Source: DASQZT01 sp035638575
GTDB lineage: Bacteria > Acidobacteriota > Terriglobia > Bryobacterales > Bryobacteraceae
Assembly: GCA_035638575.1 (NCBI GenBank)
Contig: DASQZT010000052.1
Coordinates: 39,419 to 103,418, forward strand
Reading direction: 5' to 3'
DNA: 64,000 nt
Below, in pieces: positions 1 through 8,843 of this stretch (its first letter is position 1; every line of letters begins with the position of its first letter). The position numbers were made by a program, and so were the translations under genes. The notes under the pieces are model-generated. The model saw only the letters and a list, made by a program, of their open reading frames with translations, was not told the DNA's origin and made no database searches.

Positions 1-100
1 TTCCACCGGTTCTGGTGGCGAGATTGCGCGCATCGCCCGGCGGCGCAGGAGCCTGATTGGAACTGTGGCCGGCCCCGCGGCTCCGTGCTAGGATCGGGCG

Positions 101-1111
101 GTGGACCGTTTTCCCATAGGCCTCAACACTTACTGCCTCCGCGCCATGCGCTGGCACGACCAGAAACTGCTGGACTACGCCGCGGGCCTGAAACTCGACG
201 CTATTTTTCTGCAAGACTCCATCGACCCCGGCACCAACGATCCGGCTCACTGGAAAGAGGTGAAGGACACCTCCGCGCGGCTCGGCCTGCATCTCGAAAC
301 GGGGACCGGCGGCTCGCTGCCGCGCACGCCCGACGGTTTCGACGCTTCGGTGAAACTGCTGCGCGATGCCATCCGCCGCGCCGCCGCCATGGGCTCGCCG
401 CTGGTTCGCACACTGGTGGCCAGCGACCGCCAGAGCCTTCCGCCCGGCCCGGTCGAAAAGCACATCGACACGATGATCAAGCTTCTGCGCACCCTGAGAT
501 CGGAAGCCATGGATGCCGGCGTGAAGTTCGCCATCGAGAACCACAAGGACCTGCTGTGCCAGGAGACGCGCCAACTCATCGACGGCGCCGGCAAGGAGTT
601 CACGGGCTCGTACCTCGATACGGGCAACCCGGTTTTCGTCATGGAAGACCCGATCCAGACAGTCGAAACCCTCGGCCCGGTGGCGCTCACTTTGCACCTG
701 CGCGATTCGGTGGTCTACGAAACGCGCAACGGGGCCGCCGTCGAGTGGGTTCCGCTGGGAGAAGGCATCATCGATTTCCGCCGCATCCTGGCCCGCGCAC
801 GCGAGATCTGCCCGCCGCTATACGTGTACATCAAGCCGATCACCGGCCGCCCGCCGCAAGTCTTGCCGTATCTCGAGCCGGACTTCTGGAAGATGTTCCC
901 CGACGCTCGCGCGGCCGACGTGGCGCGCTTCATGGCGCTGGCGAAGTCGGGCCATCCGTACGAGCGGGAGATGGTGATGGAAGACGTCGCGGGCCGCTCC
1001 AGCATAGAGCCCTACGCGGCCGCCTTGCAATACCAGCAGCGCGACCACATGGAGCGCAGCGTCGAGTACGCCAAGAAGAGCCTCGATCTGGGCATCCGGT
1101 GGCGCACCTGA
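101..1111 (+). CDS. Sugar phosphate isomerase/epimerase (TIM-barrel, AP-endonuclease-2-like fold)
   Basis: A 336-residue protein that reads as a xylose-isomerase-like TIM barrel of the sugar phosphate isomerase/epimerase family. The opening IGLNTYCLR, the strand motifs FAIENHKD and SYLDTGNPVF, and a later LTLHLRDS supply the Glu, Asp and His ligands usual for the metal site of this fold. The start is GTG at 101, and no strong Shine-Dalgarno site is visible. It stands alone and converges on the rhodanese gene. In acidobacteria and Bacteroidetes such proteins often act in 3-keto-sugar or inositol catabolism (family knowledge). A DUF1080/GMC cluster lies 48 kb away in this window, but a link is only inference. 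The exact substrate cannot be read from sequence. Confidence 0.85.
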   Translation: MDRFPIGLNTYCLRAMRWHDQKLLDYAAGLKLDAIFLQDSIDPGTNDPAHWKEVKDTSARLGLHLETGTGGSLPRTPDGFDASVKLLRDAIRRAAAMGSPLVRTLVASDRQSLPPGPVEKHIDTMIKLLRTLRSEAMDAGVKFAIENHKDLLCQETRQLIDGAGKEFTGSYLDTGNPVFVMEDPIQTVETLGPVALTLHLRDSVVYETRNGAAVEWVPLGEGIIDFRRILARAREICPPLYVYIKPITGRPPQVLPYLEPDFWKMFPDARAADVARFMALAKSGHPYEREMVMEDVAGRSSIEPYAAALQYQQRDHMERSVEYAKKSLDLGIRWRT

Positions 1112-1129
1112 CTGGCCGCCCTTGGGGCG

Positions 1130-1546
1130 CTACTGCCCGACCGGGTAGCCACGATCGATCCAGTCGGTCTTGAAATTCGTGGCGGAGTACATCGCCCGGA
1201 CCCGCGTGAAGCCCATCTGCTTCAGCAGAGCGAAGGCCGGCTGGATGTTGGGACACCGGTCCCACGGACAGCATCCGCAATAGATCACGATGTCGCGATC
1301 GCGCGGCAGGCCCTTCACGGCGGCCGTGAGCAACTCCAGGCCGCCGCTCCGGGAACCCGGGCCGGCAAAGACCGCGCCCGGAATGTGCTTGCTGCGGTAG
1401 AGAAGATTCGGTCCCACCTGAATGACGGCCGGCCTGGCGCCCCTGGCCGCCAACTGCGCCGCGAGGTCCTTGGGCTGAACCAGCGCGACCTCGGCCGCCA
1501 TCGCGGCAGTGAGGACCACGACGAACCCGCCGATAAAAGCTTTCAC
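1130..1546 (-). CDS. Exported rhodanese-like domain protein
   Basis: A short single-domain rhodanese-like protein. From GTG at 1546 it begins MKAFIGGFVVVLTAAMAAEV, a convincing signal peptide, so it probably works in the periplasm. A longer in-frame start at 1618 would place charged residues before the signal, so I prefer 1546 although its ribosome site is weak. The putative active-site loop reads YCGCCPWDRCPN, with a Cys where rhodaneses carry the persulfide-forming Cys and two more Cys nearby. The loop is longer than that of typical sulfurtransferases. Sulfurtransfer or a redox/metal-binding role are both possible. It converges on the upstream isomerase gene (18 bp apart). Confidence 0.8.
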   Translation of the reverse strand: MKAFIGGFVVVLTAAMAAEVALVQPKDLAAQLAARGARPAVIQVGPNLLYRSKHIPGAVFAGPGSRSGGLELLTAAVKGLPRDRDIVIYCGCCPWDRCPNIQPAFALLKQMGFTRVRAMYSATNFKTDWIDRGYPVGQ

Positions 1547-1644
1547 TCTACTACTGTACCTGACTCCGGCTTTCACGCCTGTGAACCACCCGCCCAGTTT
1601 TCCGCACTCCCGGCGCATGTTCTAATAGAAGTTCCGGGGTTCTC

Positions 1645-3780
1645 GTGCAAGTCATTTCTATACTTCGTCTGTCTCGTTTAGCGTGGTCGGTGTGCGCCGC
1701 CGGGTTGGTTTGGGCGGCGCCCAAGCCCGACATCACGCAGGCCAAAGCCGCGCTCGCGCAACTCCCCCTTCGCTTTGAAGCCAACCAGGGCCAGACCGCT
1801 CCGGAAGTGCGCTACACCGCGCATGCCGGCGGCTACACCCTGTTCCTCACCGCGCGCGGCGCAACCATCCGCTCCGCCGGATCGAAACCCGTCACCATCT
1901 CGCTCGAAAATTCCAACCGCGCTCCACGCATCGAGGCCCTCGACCGCCTTCCGGTCCGCACGGATTATTACCTGGGCACGCGGGAGAACTGGCACACCGG
2001 CGTTCCCAGCTATTCGCGCGTGCGCTACCACGACGTCTATCCCGGCGTGGACGTGGTGTACTACGGCAACCAGAACCAGTTGGAGTACGACTTCGTGTTG
2101 CAGCCCGGCGCCGACCCCCGCGCGATCCGCATGAAGTTCCGCGGGGCGCCCTCCGGTCCGGGCGCTCTCACCATTTCGGCGGAAGGCGACCTGGTGCTCG
2201 AGACCTCCGGCTCCAGGATCGTCCAGAAGAAGCCGCTCATTTACCAGGAAGATCCGCGCACTTCGGCGCGCCTGGAGATCGCCGGCCGCTACGTGATGGT
2301 GTCACCGAACGTGGTGGGGCTTCGCGTGGACCACTACGACCGCGGCCGGGCCCTGGTGATCGACCCCGCCCTGGTTTACTGCACTTATCTGGGCGGCAGC
2401 GGCACGGATCAGATCAACGCCGTGAAATTTGGGCCGAACCAGACGCTGTATATCGCCGGACAGACCGACAGCCAGCAGATCCCCGCCATCAATGGCGCCT
2501 ATGACAACAACAATGCGGGGCTGACCGATATCTTTCTCGCCATCGTCGACATTACGCCCGGAAACGGCTACCCGCTCGTGTATTTCAGCTACCTGGGAGG
2601 CGCCAACATAGATATTCCGCTGGCGCTGGATGTCGATTCCTCCGGCGTCGCGTCCCTCACCGGCACTACAACCTCCACGGATTATCCTGTTACCGCCAAT
2701 GCCTTTCAGGCCACCGGGGCTGCCAGCTCGGTGGATGCGTTCGTGTCGCAGATCGATCCTTCCCTGTACGGTGGGGTTTCTCTGATCTTCTCCACCTATC
2801 TGGGCGGCTCGGGCGACGATGGGGGCACCGGCATCGCGGTCAGCAACGGGTTGCTTTACCTTATCGGCTACACCAAGTCCGCCGATTTCAGCGTGACCGC
2901 CAGCGCTTATCAGCCCGTCCTGTGGGGGTTGCAGGACGCGTTCCTGTGTCAGATCGATCCCGTTGCCGGCGCTCTGCTCTATTCCACTTACCTGGGCGGC
3001 GAGGAGCAGGATTGGGGACGCGACATCCTGGTGGGGCCGAACGGCCTGGTCTACTTTACGGCTGCCACGCTCTCTATCTACTTCCCGATGGCCGGTTACA
3101 ATTACTCCGAGGTTTCCAATCTCGGCAACTCGACCGGCGCCCAGGATATCATCGTCGGTGTGATGGATATGACTCAGACGGGCGCCGCTTCGCTGGTATA
3201 TACCACTTACTTCGGCGGATCGGGGAACGACGACGTGCATGGCCTGGCATTTGACTCCAAGGGCAACCTTCTGATCACCGGCTACACTCTGTCGTCGGAT
3301 TTTCCGGTGACGGGCAACGCCATGCAGCCAACCTACAACGGCAATGCCGACGCCTTCGTTGCGGTGGTGAACCCCGCCATTCCCTTCGGCGGCTTTCTGA
3401 TTTACTCCACGTACCTCGGCGGCGCTCACGGCGAGTCGGCTTACGACGTCAAGGGCGACAGCGCGGGCTACATTTACGTGACGGGTTATACGTTGTCGCC
3501 GGACTTTCCGTCGGTGAACGCGGTGCAAGCGCAGTGGGGCGGAGGCACCAACCTCTTTCTCACCAAGTTCAAGCCGGGTGTAGCCGGCCGCGGCGCCATC
3601 GCCTTCTCGACGTTTGTCGGCGCTACCGGCACGTACGTGCCATCCGGACTGGTGGTCGGTCCCGACGGAACCGTTTACGTGGTGGGCTATGGCACCGTCG
3701 GCCTGCCCAGCTCCGCAAACGCCATACAAGGCGGCTTCGCGGGCGGTGTCGACGGTTTCCTGCTGATCGTGACGCAGTAG
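1645..3780 (+). CDS. Secreted SBBP-repeat beta-propeller protein
   Basis: A 711-residue protein starting at GTG 1645 after GGGGT. The N-terminus (hydrophobic stretch ending near VWAAPKPD) is a signal peptide. Residues of about 35-240 match the domain that commonly precedes SBBP repeats (RFEANQGQ, YRVRYHDVYPGVDVVYYGN-like segment, VLQPGADP). The remainder is about seven SBBP repeats, each with the pattern TYLGGSGxD ... GYTxSxDFPVTxNAxQ. This is a beta-propeller-like surface or secreted protein of the kind abundant in Solibacter. Its ligand is unknown. It is monocistronic and convergent to the DUF4097 gene. Confidence 0.85.
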   Translation: MQVISILRLSRLAWSVCAAGLVWAAPKPDITQAKAALAQLPLRFEANQGQTAPEVRYTAHAGGYTLFLTARGATIRSAGSKPVTISLENSNRAPRIEALDRLPVRTDYYLGTRENWHTGVPSYSRVRYHDVYPGVDVVYYGNQNQLEYDFVLQPGADPRAIRMKFRGAPSGPGALTISAEGDLVLETSGSRIVQKKPLIYQEDPRTSARLEIAGRYVMVSPNVVGLRVDHYDRGRALVIDPALVYCTYLGGSGTDQINAVKFGPNQTLYIAGQTDSQQIPAINGAYDNNNAGLTDIFLAIVDITPGNGYPLVYFSYLGGANIDIPLALDVDSSGVASLTGTTTSTDYPVTANAFQATGAASSVDAFVSQIDPSLYGGVSLIFSTYLGGSGDDGGTGIAVSNGLLYLIGYTKSADFSVTASAYQPVLWGLQDAFLCQIDPVAGALLYSTYLGGEEQDWGRDILVGPNGLVYFTAATLSIYFPMAGYNYSEVSNLGNSTGAQDIIVGVMDMTQTGAASLVYTTYFGGSGNDDVHGLAFDSKGNLLITGYTLSSDFPVTGNAMQPTYNGNADAFVAVVNPAIPFGGFLIYSTYLGGAHGESAYDVKGDSAGYIYVTGYTLSPDFPSVNAVQAQWGGGTNLFLTKFKPGVAGRGAIAFSTFVGATGTYVPSGLVVGPDGTVYVVGYGTVGLPSSANAIQGGFAGGVDGFLLIVTQ

Positions 3781-3809
3781 ACGCCGGCGGGAAGGCCCGC
3801 GCCACAGGC

Positions 3810-4526
3810 TCAATGAGTCACTGGCCCCGGCGCGGGCGGCTTCTGAATCTTCATTATCGTGATATCCCCGAAGCCGACTCTCAGATACAGGTGGTGCGCG
3901 GCCGGCGCTCCCTGCACGAAGCGGTGGCCGAGAAGCCACTGGCTGCGTTTTGCGTGGCCAGGGAAGTCGGAAGTCACGTCGCCAAAATCGCTCTTCGCGT
4001 CAATATCATACTGGCCCTCCGGGGGGAGCTGAAGAGTAATTGCTCCGTTGCGAACGGTCACGTGGACGTCCGAGGCCAGATCGGCGACGTGTACTTCGCC
4101 CGTGCCGTGAGCGGCCGACAGCTTGGCGTTCATGGGGGCCTTGATGTGGTACTCCAGATCGAAAGCGGTGGCCGGCCGCCAAGGCGAGAAGGGCAATGCG
4201 CCGCGACGCCGGGGGAATTCCGTCGTGATGACGAGGTCCGAGCCCTGGCGCTCCATCGAGACTCGCACTTTGTCCAACTCCCGGGACGCCTTGTCGCGGT
4301 CTCGGGACGGGTATGCGTCCTTCGTCGATTTGATGGTGGTGAGCTCGACGCCGGGACTGTCCCACCCCTCGACCGTAACCTCTCCGGCCGAATTCTTCAA
4401 TCGAAGCCAGCCGCCCGAAGGAAAGTCCGCCCGCTCCGTGTGAGTTACCAGTACCTTCTGTTTGGGTTCGTCATCCGCCAGGAGCAGGCAACTCATTCCG
4501 AACAGTACCGCCAGCATTCGCATCAT
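3810..4526 (-). CDS. DUF4097-type exported beta-repeat protein
   Basis: A 238-residue protein with an N-terminal signal (MRMLAVLFGMSCLLLADDE) followed by beta-strand-rich sequence of the DUF4097/putative adhesin type, including the periodic pattern VRNGAITLQLP, DAKSDFGDVTSDFP and RVGFGDITIMK. It starts 18 bp after the stop of the czcA-like gene on the same strand, so it is probably the fourth gene of that efflux operon. Function is unknown. The family is often found with membrane-stress or transporter genes. Of the two duplicated efflux units only this one is followed by such a gene. Confidence 0.75.
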   Translation of the reverse strand: MMRMLAVLFGMSCLLLADDEPKQKVLVTHTERADFPSGGWLRLKNSAGEVTVEGWDSPGVELTTIKSTKDAYPSRDRDKASRELDKVRVSMERQGSDLVITTEFPRRRGALPFSPWRPATAFDLEYHIKAPMNAKLSAAHGTGEVHVADLASDVHVTVRNGAITLQLPPEGQYDIDAKSDFGDVTSDFPGHAKRSQWLLGHRFVQGAPAAHHLYLRVGFGDITIMKIQKPPAPGPVTH

Positions 4527-4544
4527 ATGTTCACTCGCGTTCCC

Positions 4545-7500
4545 TCACTCGTACACGCTTCTCGATTCGTCCGCCGGCGGCAGATGGTCGGTCGGTCGGG
4601 CCCACCAGACATAGAAAGTCGGCAGCAAAAAGGTGCTCATGATTAGATCGACGATCAGCCCACCGACGATGACGATGGCAAACGGCCGTTGCGAATCGGA
4701 ACCGATCTCATGCGACAGCGCGGCCGGCAACAGACCCAGTGTGGCGACCAGCATAGTCATCATGATCGGCCGCAGCCTCCGTACGGCTCCTTCAATGGCG
4801 GCGTTCTCAATCGAGAGCCCCCGCGCGCGTAATTGATTGATATACTCCACCATGATAACGCCGGTTTGCACAGAAGCGCCAAACAGGGCAAGGAATCCGA
4901 CGCCCGACGAAACACTGAAATGCGTGCCCGTGACGTATAGCGCCAGGAGACCTCCCACACGCGCCACGCCCACGTTTACCAGGTGCAGGCACGCCCACTT
5001 GGCGGACCCGAAAGCGCCGTAGATAATCATGAAAATGAAGAAGACGGTCAAGGGGACGATAATGAGCAGCCGCGCCTCGGATCTTTTCTGACTCTCGTAT
5101 TCGCCTTCCCAGTTGATGTGGTAGCCACGCGGCAGCTGCACTTGTGTGTTGACCTTCCGGATTGCCTCCTCGACGGCGCCGCCCAGGTCGCGCCCGCGCA
5201 CGCTGTATTTGATGGCGATGTAGCGCTCGTTTCCTTCCCGATAAATCTCCGAAGCGCCGTCCTGCTCCTGGATCTTCGAAAGCTGGGCGAGCGAGACTCG
5301 TTCACCAGTCGGCGCCAGCAGGCGAATGCTTTGGATCGTTTCCTTCTTGTCGCGGTACTGCGGCAGATAGCGCATTACGAGGTCATAACGCGCCTCATCC
5401 TGCAGCACTTGAGTGAGAGCGTTGCCGCCCACCGCCGTCTGGACGGCATCCTGTACGTCCGCCACGTTAATCTGATACCGGGCGGCCTGCTCGCGATCGA
5501 CGGTGACGTTCAGGTTGGGCTGGCCCAGCAGGCGAAAGACTCCCAGATCCTCGATCCCCTTGACTCCGCGCATGATCTTCACGACCTGGTCGGCTTTATC
5601 TTCGAGGGTTCGCAGGTCCTCCCCGTAAATCTTTGTGGCAAGCTGTCCCTTCACTCCGCTGACCGCTTCTTCCATGTTGTCCGCGATGGGTTGAGAGAAG
5701 TTCCAGATGACTCCCGGGATCTTTTCCAGCTCCCGGTTCATGGCGGCAATGACTTCCTCCTTATTCTTGTGAAATCCGGGCCGCCACTGTGCCTTCGGTT
5801 TCAGGCCAACGAAGTACTCCGTATTGAAGAAGCCCGTGGTGTCTGTCCCGTCATCCGTACGCCCCGCCTGGCTGGTACACTCGGTCACCTCGGGGAACGA
5901 GCAAAGCAGCAGCCGGGCCTGGTTCGTCAGGCGGATACTCTCACTGGGGCCGGTGCTCGGCGCGAGAGTGCCGCGCACCCACAGCGATCCTTCGTCCAGA
6001 TGCGGCAGAAACTCCGATCCAATCCTATCGCCCTGCAACAGCCAAAGGCTGCAACACACCGCGGCGAGCGACACGGCAACCATCACCCAACGGTGACGGA
6101 CAGTCCAGGTGACGGCATGCTGGTACAACCTGGTAGTCCAGACTTGCAGCGGATTCTGCCATTCGGCTGTCTCTTTGCGAAACAGGAAACTTGCCAGGAC
6201 CGGAGCGACGGTCATCGAGAATATCACCGCACCCAACAGAGCGAAGGCCACGGTCCAGGCCATCGGCCGGAAGAGCCGGCCTTCCACCCGCTGCAGCGTA
6301 AAGATGGGCAGATACGCGGTGATGATAATCGTAATCGCGTAGAACACCGGTCTCTGTACTTCGTGGGCAGCGGCCCGAATCCGGTCTGGTATGGACTTCG
6401 ACACCTCTTCGCGATGGCCCAGATGGCGGACGATGTTTTCGACCATCACGACAGCCCCATCCACTACCATTCCGAAGTCCAGGGCGCCGAGCGACAGAAG
6501 ATTCGCCGGGATGTGACGCGCATTCAGAAGAATGGAAGCGAACAACAAGGAGAACGGGATGGTGGCCGCTACAATGAGAGCGCCCCTGACGTTTCCCAGA
6601 AAGAGGATCAGAATCACAGTGACAAGAAGGAAACCCTCGGTGAGATTGTGCAGCACCGTGTGGGTCGTAAAGTGCACCAGCTCACTGCGGTCGATGAAGG
6701 GAACGATCTTTACGCCGCGCGGCAGAATGTGGTCGTTGAGCTCCTGCACCTTGGCATGCAGCCCATGCGGCCCGTCGAGGGCCGTTTCCGCATCCGCCCC
6801 TTTCCGCATGGGTACCCACGCGGAAACCACGTCGTCGTTGTCAACGATCTGTCCGTCCTCGCGGCGAATGGCCCGGGCGAACTGGCCGAGCCGGATCTTG
6901 GGGCCCTGCGAAATGGTGGCGATATCCCTCATGTGGAGGGGCGTGCCGTTCTTGGTCAGGATCACGGTGTTGTTGATATCGCGTACGTTCTTGACCAGAC
7001 CCACTTCCCGCACATTGATCTGCTGCAGGCCGGCTTCGATGAAGCTGCCGCCCGCATTGACGTTGTTGTTGGTAAGCTGTTGCTCCACCTGGGAGAGGCT
7101 GAGGCCATAGGAGATGAGCTTGTTCGGGTCGATGCGCACCTGATACTCGCGAGTAGGTCCACCGAAGCTGGAAACATCGACGATATCAGGGACCGCCTTC
7201 AGGTTTTTCTCGACTACCCAGTCTTCAATGGACTTCAACTCCATCACGTCGTAGGCCGGGTTGGTGTTGCGCAAGGTGAAGAAGTAGATCTGGCCGGCTG
7301 GACTCCAGTCCGTGCCCATCTGCGGTACGACGCCCGTCGGCAAGGTAGCTTGCGACATGCGTTCCAGAACCCGCTCGCGGTTCTGGAAATTATCCGAATC
7401 GTCGGTGAAGATCAATTTCAGATCGGATAGCCCGAAGAGGGAGAACGACCGGAGATGCGTCACGTCGGGGATGCCATTCATTACAATCTCGAGCGGAATG

Positions 7501-7697
7501 GTGACCTGTTGCTCGATTTGCTCCGCCGCGATTCCCGGCCATTGGGTAATGATCTCGACGTAGTTGTCCGCGACATCCGGATATGCGTCGATGGGAAGCG
7601 CGTGGAACGCAACGACACCCCCCGCGACCAGCAAGAGCGCGAACGCCAATACGAAAAGGCGTTTGTTCAAGGCAAAATCGACTACCCGGCGAATCAT
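4545..7697 (-). CDS. czcA: CzcA-type heavy-metal efflux RND transporter, copy 1
   Basis: A 1050-residue inner-membrane RND pump of the heavy-metal (HME) group. The TM4 motif DFGMVVDGAVVMVE carries D407, D413 and E420 with the same spacing as the proton-relay residues of CzcA (D402, D408, E415), so it resembles the divalent-cation CzcA branch rather than CusA. The two-fold repeat of TM1 plus a large periplasmic loop is intact. Its ATG directly abuts the stop codon of the adaptor gene (no gap). It is the 3' partner of czcC-czcB and belongs to a tandemly duplicated unit. The second copy is at 11376-14510. The metal (Zn, Co, Ni, Cd or Cu/Ag) cannot be fixed from sequence alone. Confidence 0.93.
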   Translation of the reverse strand: MIRRVVDFALNKRLFVLAFALLLVAGGVVAFHALPIDAYPDVADNYVEIITQWPGIAAEQIEQQVTIPLEIVMNGIPDVTHLRSFSLFGLSDLKLIFTDDSDNFQNRERVLERMSQATLPTGVVPQMGTDWSPAGQIYFFTLRNTNPAYDVMELKSIEDWVVEKNLKAVPDIVDVSSFGGPTREYQVRIDPNKLISYGLSLSQVEQQLTNNNVNAGGSFIEAGLQQINVREVGLVKNVRDINNTVILTKNGTPLHMRDIATISQGPKIRLGQFARAIRREDGQIVDNDDVVSAWVPMRKGADAETALDGPHGLHAKVQELNDHILPRGVKIVPFIDRSELVHFTTHTVLHNLTEGFLLVTVILILFLGNVRGALIVAATIPFSLLFASILLNARHIPANLLSLGALDFGMVVDGAVVMVENIVRHLGHREEVSKSIPDRIRAAAHEVQRPVFYAITIIITAYLPIFTLQRVEGRLFRPMAWTVAFALLGAVIFSMTVAPVLASFLFRKETAEWQNPLQVWTTRLYQHAVTWTVRHRWVMVAVSLAAVCCSLWLLQGDRIGSEFLPHLDEGSLWVRGTLAPSTGPSESIRLTNQARLLLCSFPEVTECTSQAGRTDDGTDTTGFFNTEYFVGLKPKAQWRPGFHKNKEEVIAAMNRELEKIPGVIWNFSQPIADNMEEAVSGVKGQLATKIYGEDLRTLEDKADQVVKIMRGVKGIEDLGVFRLLGQPNLNVTVDREQAARYQINVADVQDAVQTAVGGNALTQVLQDEARYDLVMRYLPQYRDKKETIQSIRLLAPTGERVSLAQLSKIQEQDGASEIYREGNERYIAIKYSVRGRDLGGAVEEAIRKVNTQVQLPRGYHINWEGEYESQKRSEARLLIIVPLTVFFIFMIIYGAFGSAKWACLHLVNVGVARVGGLLALYVTGTHFSVSSGVGFLALFGASVQTGVIMVEYINQLRARGLSIENAAIEGAVRRLRPIMMTMLVATLGLLPAALSHEIGSDSQRPFAIVIVGGLIVDLIMSTFLLPTFYVWWARPTDHLPPADESRSVYE

Positions 7698-8843
7698 CTA
7701 TTGCTCCACGGTATTCTGGAATACCAGCGCATTCGCGATAACTTGTGCGCCCGGCTTGATGCCCGATGTAACTTCCTGCATGTCTTCGGGAAGCATATTC
7801 CCGGCCATGACTTCCATGCGCCGGAACCGCCCGTTCTCCGCCGGCGTATAGACCCAGTCGCGATCGTGCAGATGCAGGATTGCGGCGGCCGGCAAGGCCG
7901 CATGCTTTTCCTGCCTGTCGCCATGAAAAGTCGCGGTGACAAACATCCCGAGGCGCATCAGGGCCGGATTCTCCACTTCCAGGCGCACCTTCGCCGTGCG
8001 AATGTTGGGGTCGATCATTGGCAGAATGTTACTGATACGTCCCCGGAGGACCCGATTGGGATAGGCGGCCAGGTGGATGTCCGCGTACTCGCCGATGTGG
8101 ACCTGCGCCATGTCGTTTTCGTACACGTCGCAGACGATCCAGACGTGGGACACGTCGGAGATGGTGAACGGATTGGGCGCCGTTAGCGCCTGTACGCCCG
8201 ACGCGTTGGTGATCTGCTGGTCGGTAATCACGCCCGCAACCGGGGCGTAGACCGGGACGATCCCCGTAGGATGGTCGGGCTCCGATCCGAGGAGCTGCAA
8301 ATGCTCGGTGGTTGTCTCGAGATCGACCTTGGCATTTTCCTCCGCATTCTGCGCGACCTCGAGGGCGCTCTTAGGGATCGCGCCGTTCTCGAACAGGAGC
8401 TGCGCGCGAGTGAGTTGGATCCTGGCGAGCTCCTCGTTCTTGACGGCCTTGCGGTAATCGGAGAACGCCCCCGCGATGTCCGTGCTTCTGACCTTGAACA
8501 GAAGCTGGCCCTTTTTCACTTCGTCGCCCAGCCGCGCATCGACTTCCACTACGCGGCCCGAAGCCAGCGAGGGCACGGGAACCTGCCGCGAAACATCCGG
8601 ACTGACCACACCGGTGACGTTCAGCTCCGGCGCGGCGACGTACTCGCGGGCTGTCGCCAGCGGAAAGCGCTCCGGATGATCTATCTTGAAATTGTTGCTA
8701 TCCAGGTCGGGCACTACATTCCCGGGAACAGGACCAATGCCGGCCAGTGCGCTTTGCTGAGCTGTTACCTTTCCTTCGCACCCGGTGAACAGAAGGCTGA
8801 ACCCCAGGCACAAACTTGTTGCAACGAAGAACGAGCGATTCAT
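7698..8843 (-). CDS. czcB: Periplasmic adaptor (membrane fusion) lipoprotein of RND efflux, copy 1
   Basis: A 381-residue RND periplasmic adaptor. The N-terminus has a lipobox (LLFTGC, Cys22), so it is probably an inner-membrane-anchored lipoprotein. The usual order follows: barrel-sandwich half (VPVPSLASGRVVEVDARLGD), alpha-hairpin (SDYRKAVKNEELARIQLTRA), second barrel half (IVPVYAPVAGVITDQQI), beta-barrel domain and membrane-proximal domain. ATG at 8843 overlaps the TGA of the TolC-like gene by 4 bp (ATGA) with GGGAGG just upstream. Its own stop abuts the czcA start. Tight coupling implies translational coupling in one operon. Confidence 0.92.
   Translation of the reverse strand: MNRSFFVATSLCLGFSLLFTGCEGKVTAQQSALAGIGPVPGNVVPDLDSNNFKIDHPERFPLATAREYVAAPELNVTGVVSPDVSRQVPVPSLASGRVVEVDARLGDEVKKGQLLFKVRSTDIAGAFSDYRKAVKNEELARIQLTRAQLLFENGAIPKSALEVAQNAEENAKVDLETTTEHLQLLGSEPDHPTGIVPVYAPVAGVITDQQITNASGVQALTAPNPFTISDVSHVWIVCDVYENDMAQVHIGEYADIHLAAYPNRVLRGRISNILPMIDPNIRTAKVRLEVENPALMRLGMFVTATFHGDRQEKHAALPAAAILHLHDRDWVYTPAENGRFRRMEVMAGNMLPEDMQEVTSGIKPGAQVIANALVFQNTVEQ

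Noticed and set aside
1..100. A gene end or regulatory site at the left edge
   Set aside because: The first 100 bases show no domain-bearing frame, hairpin or clear promoter.
4983..7430. An 815-residue plus-strand frame opposite czcA copy 1
   Set aside because: Antisense shadow of the pump gene; no recognisable domain, and the equivalent frame in copy 2 is broken into pieces.
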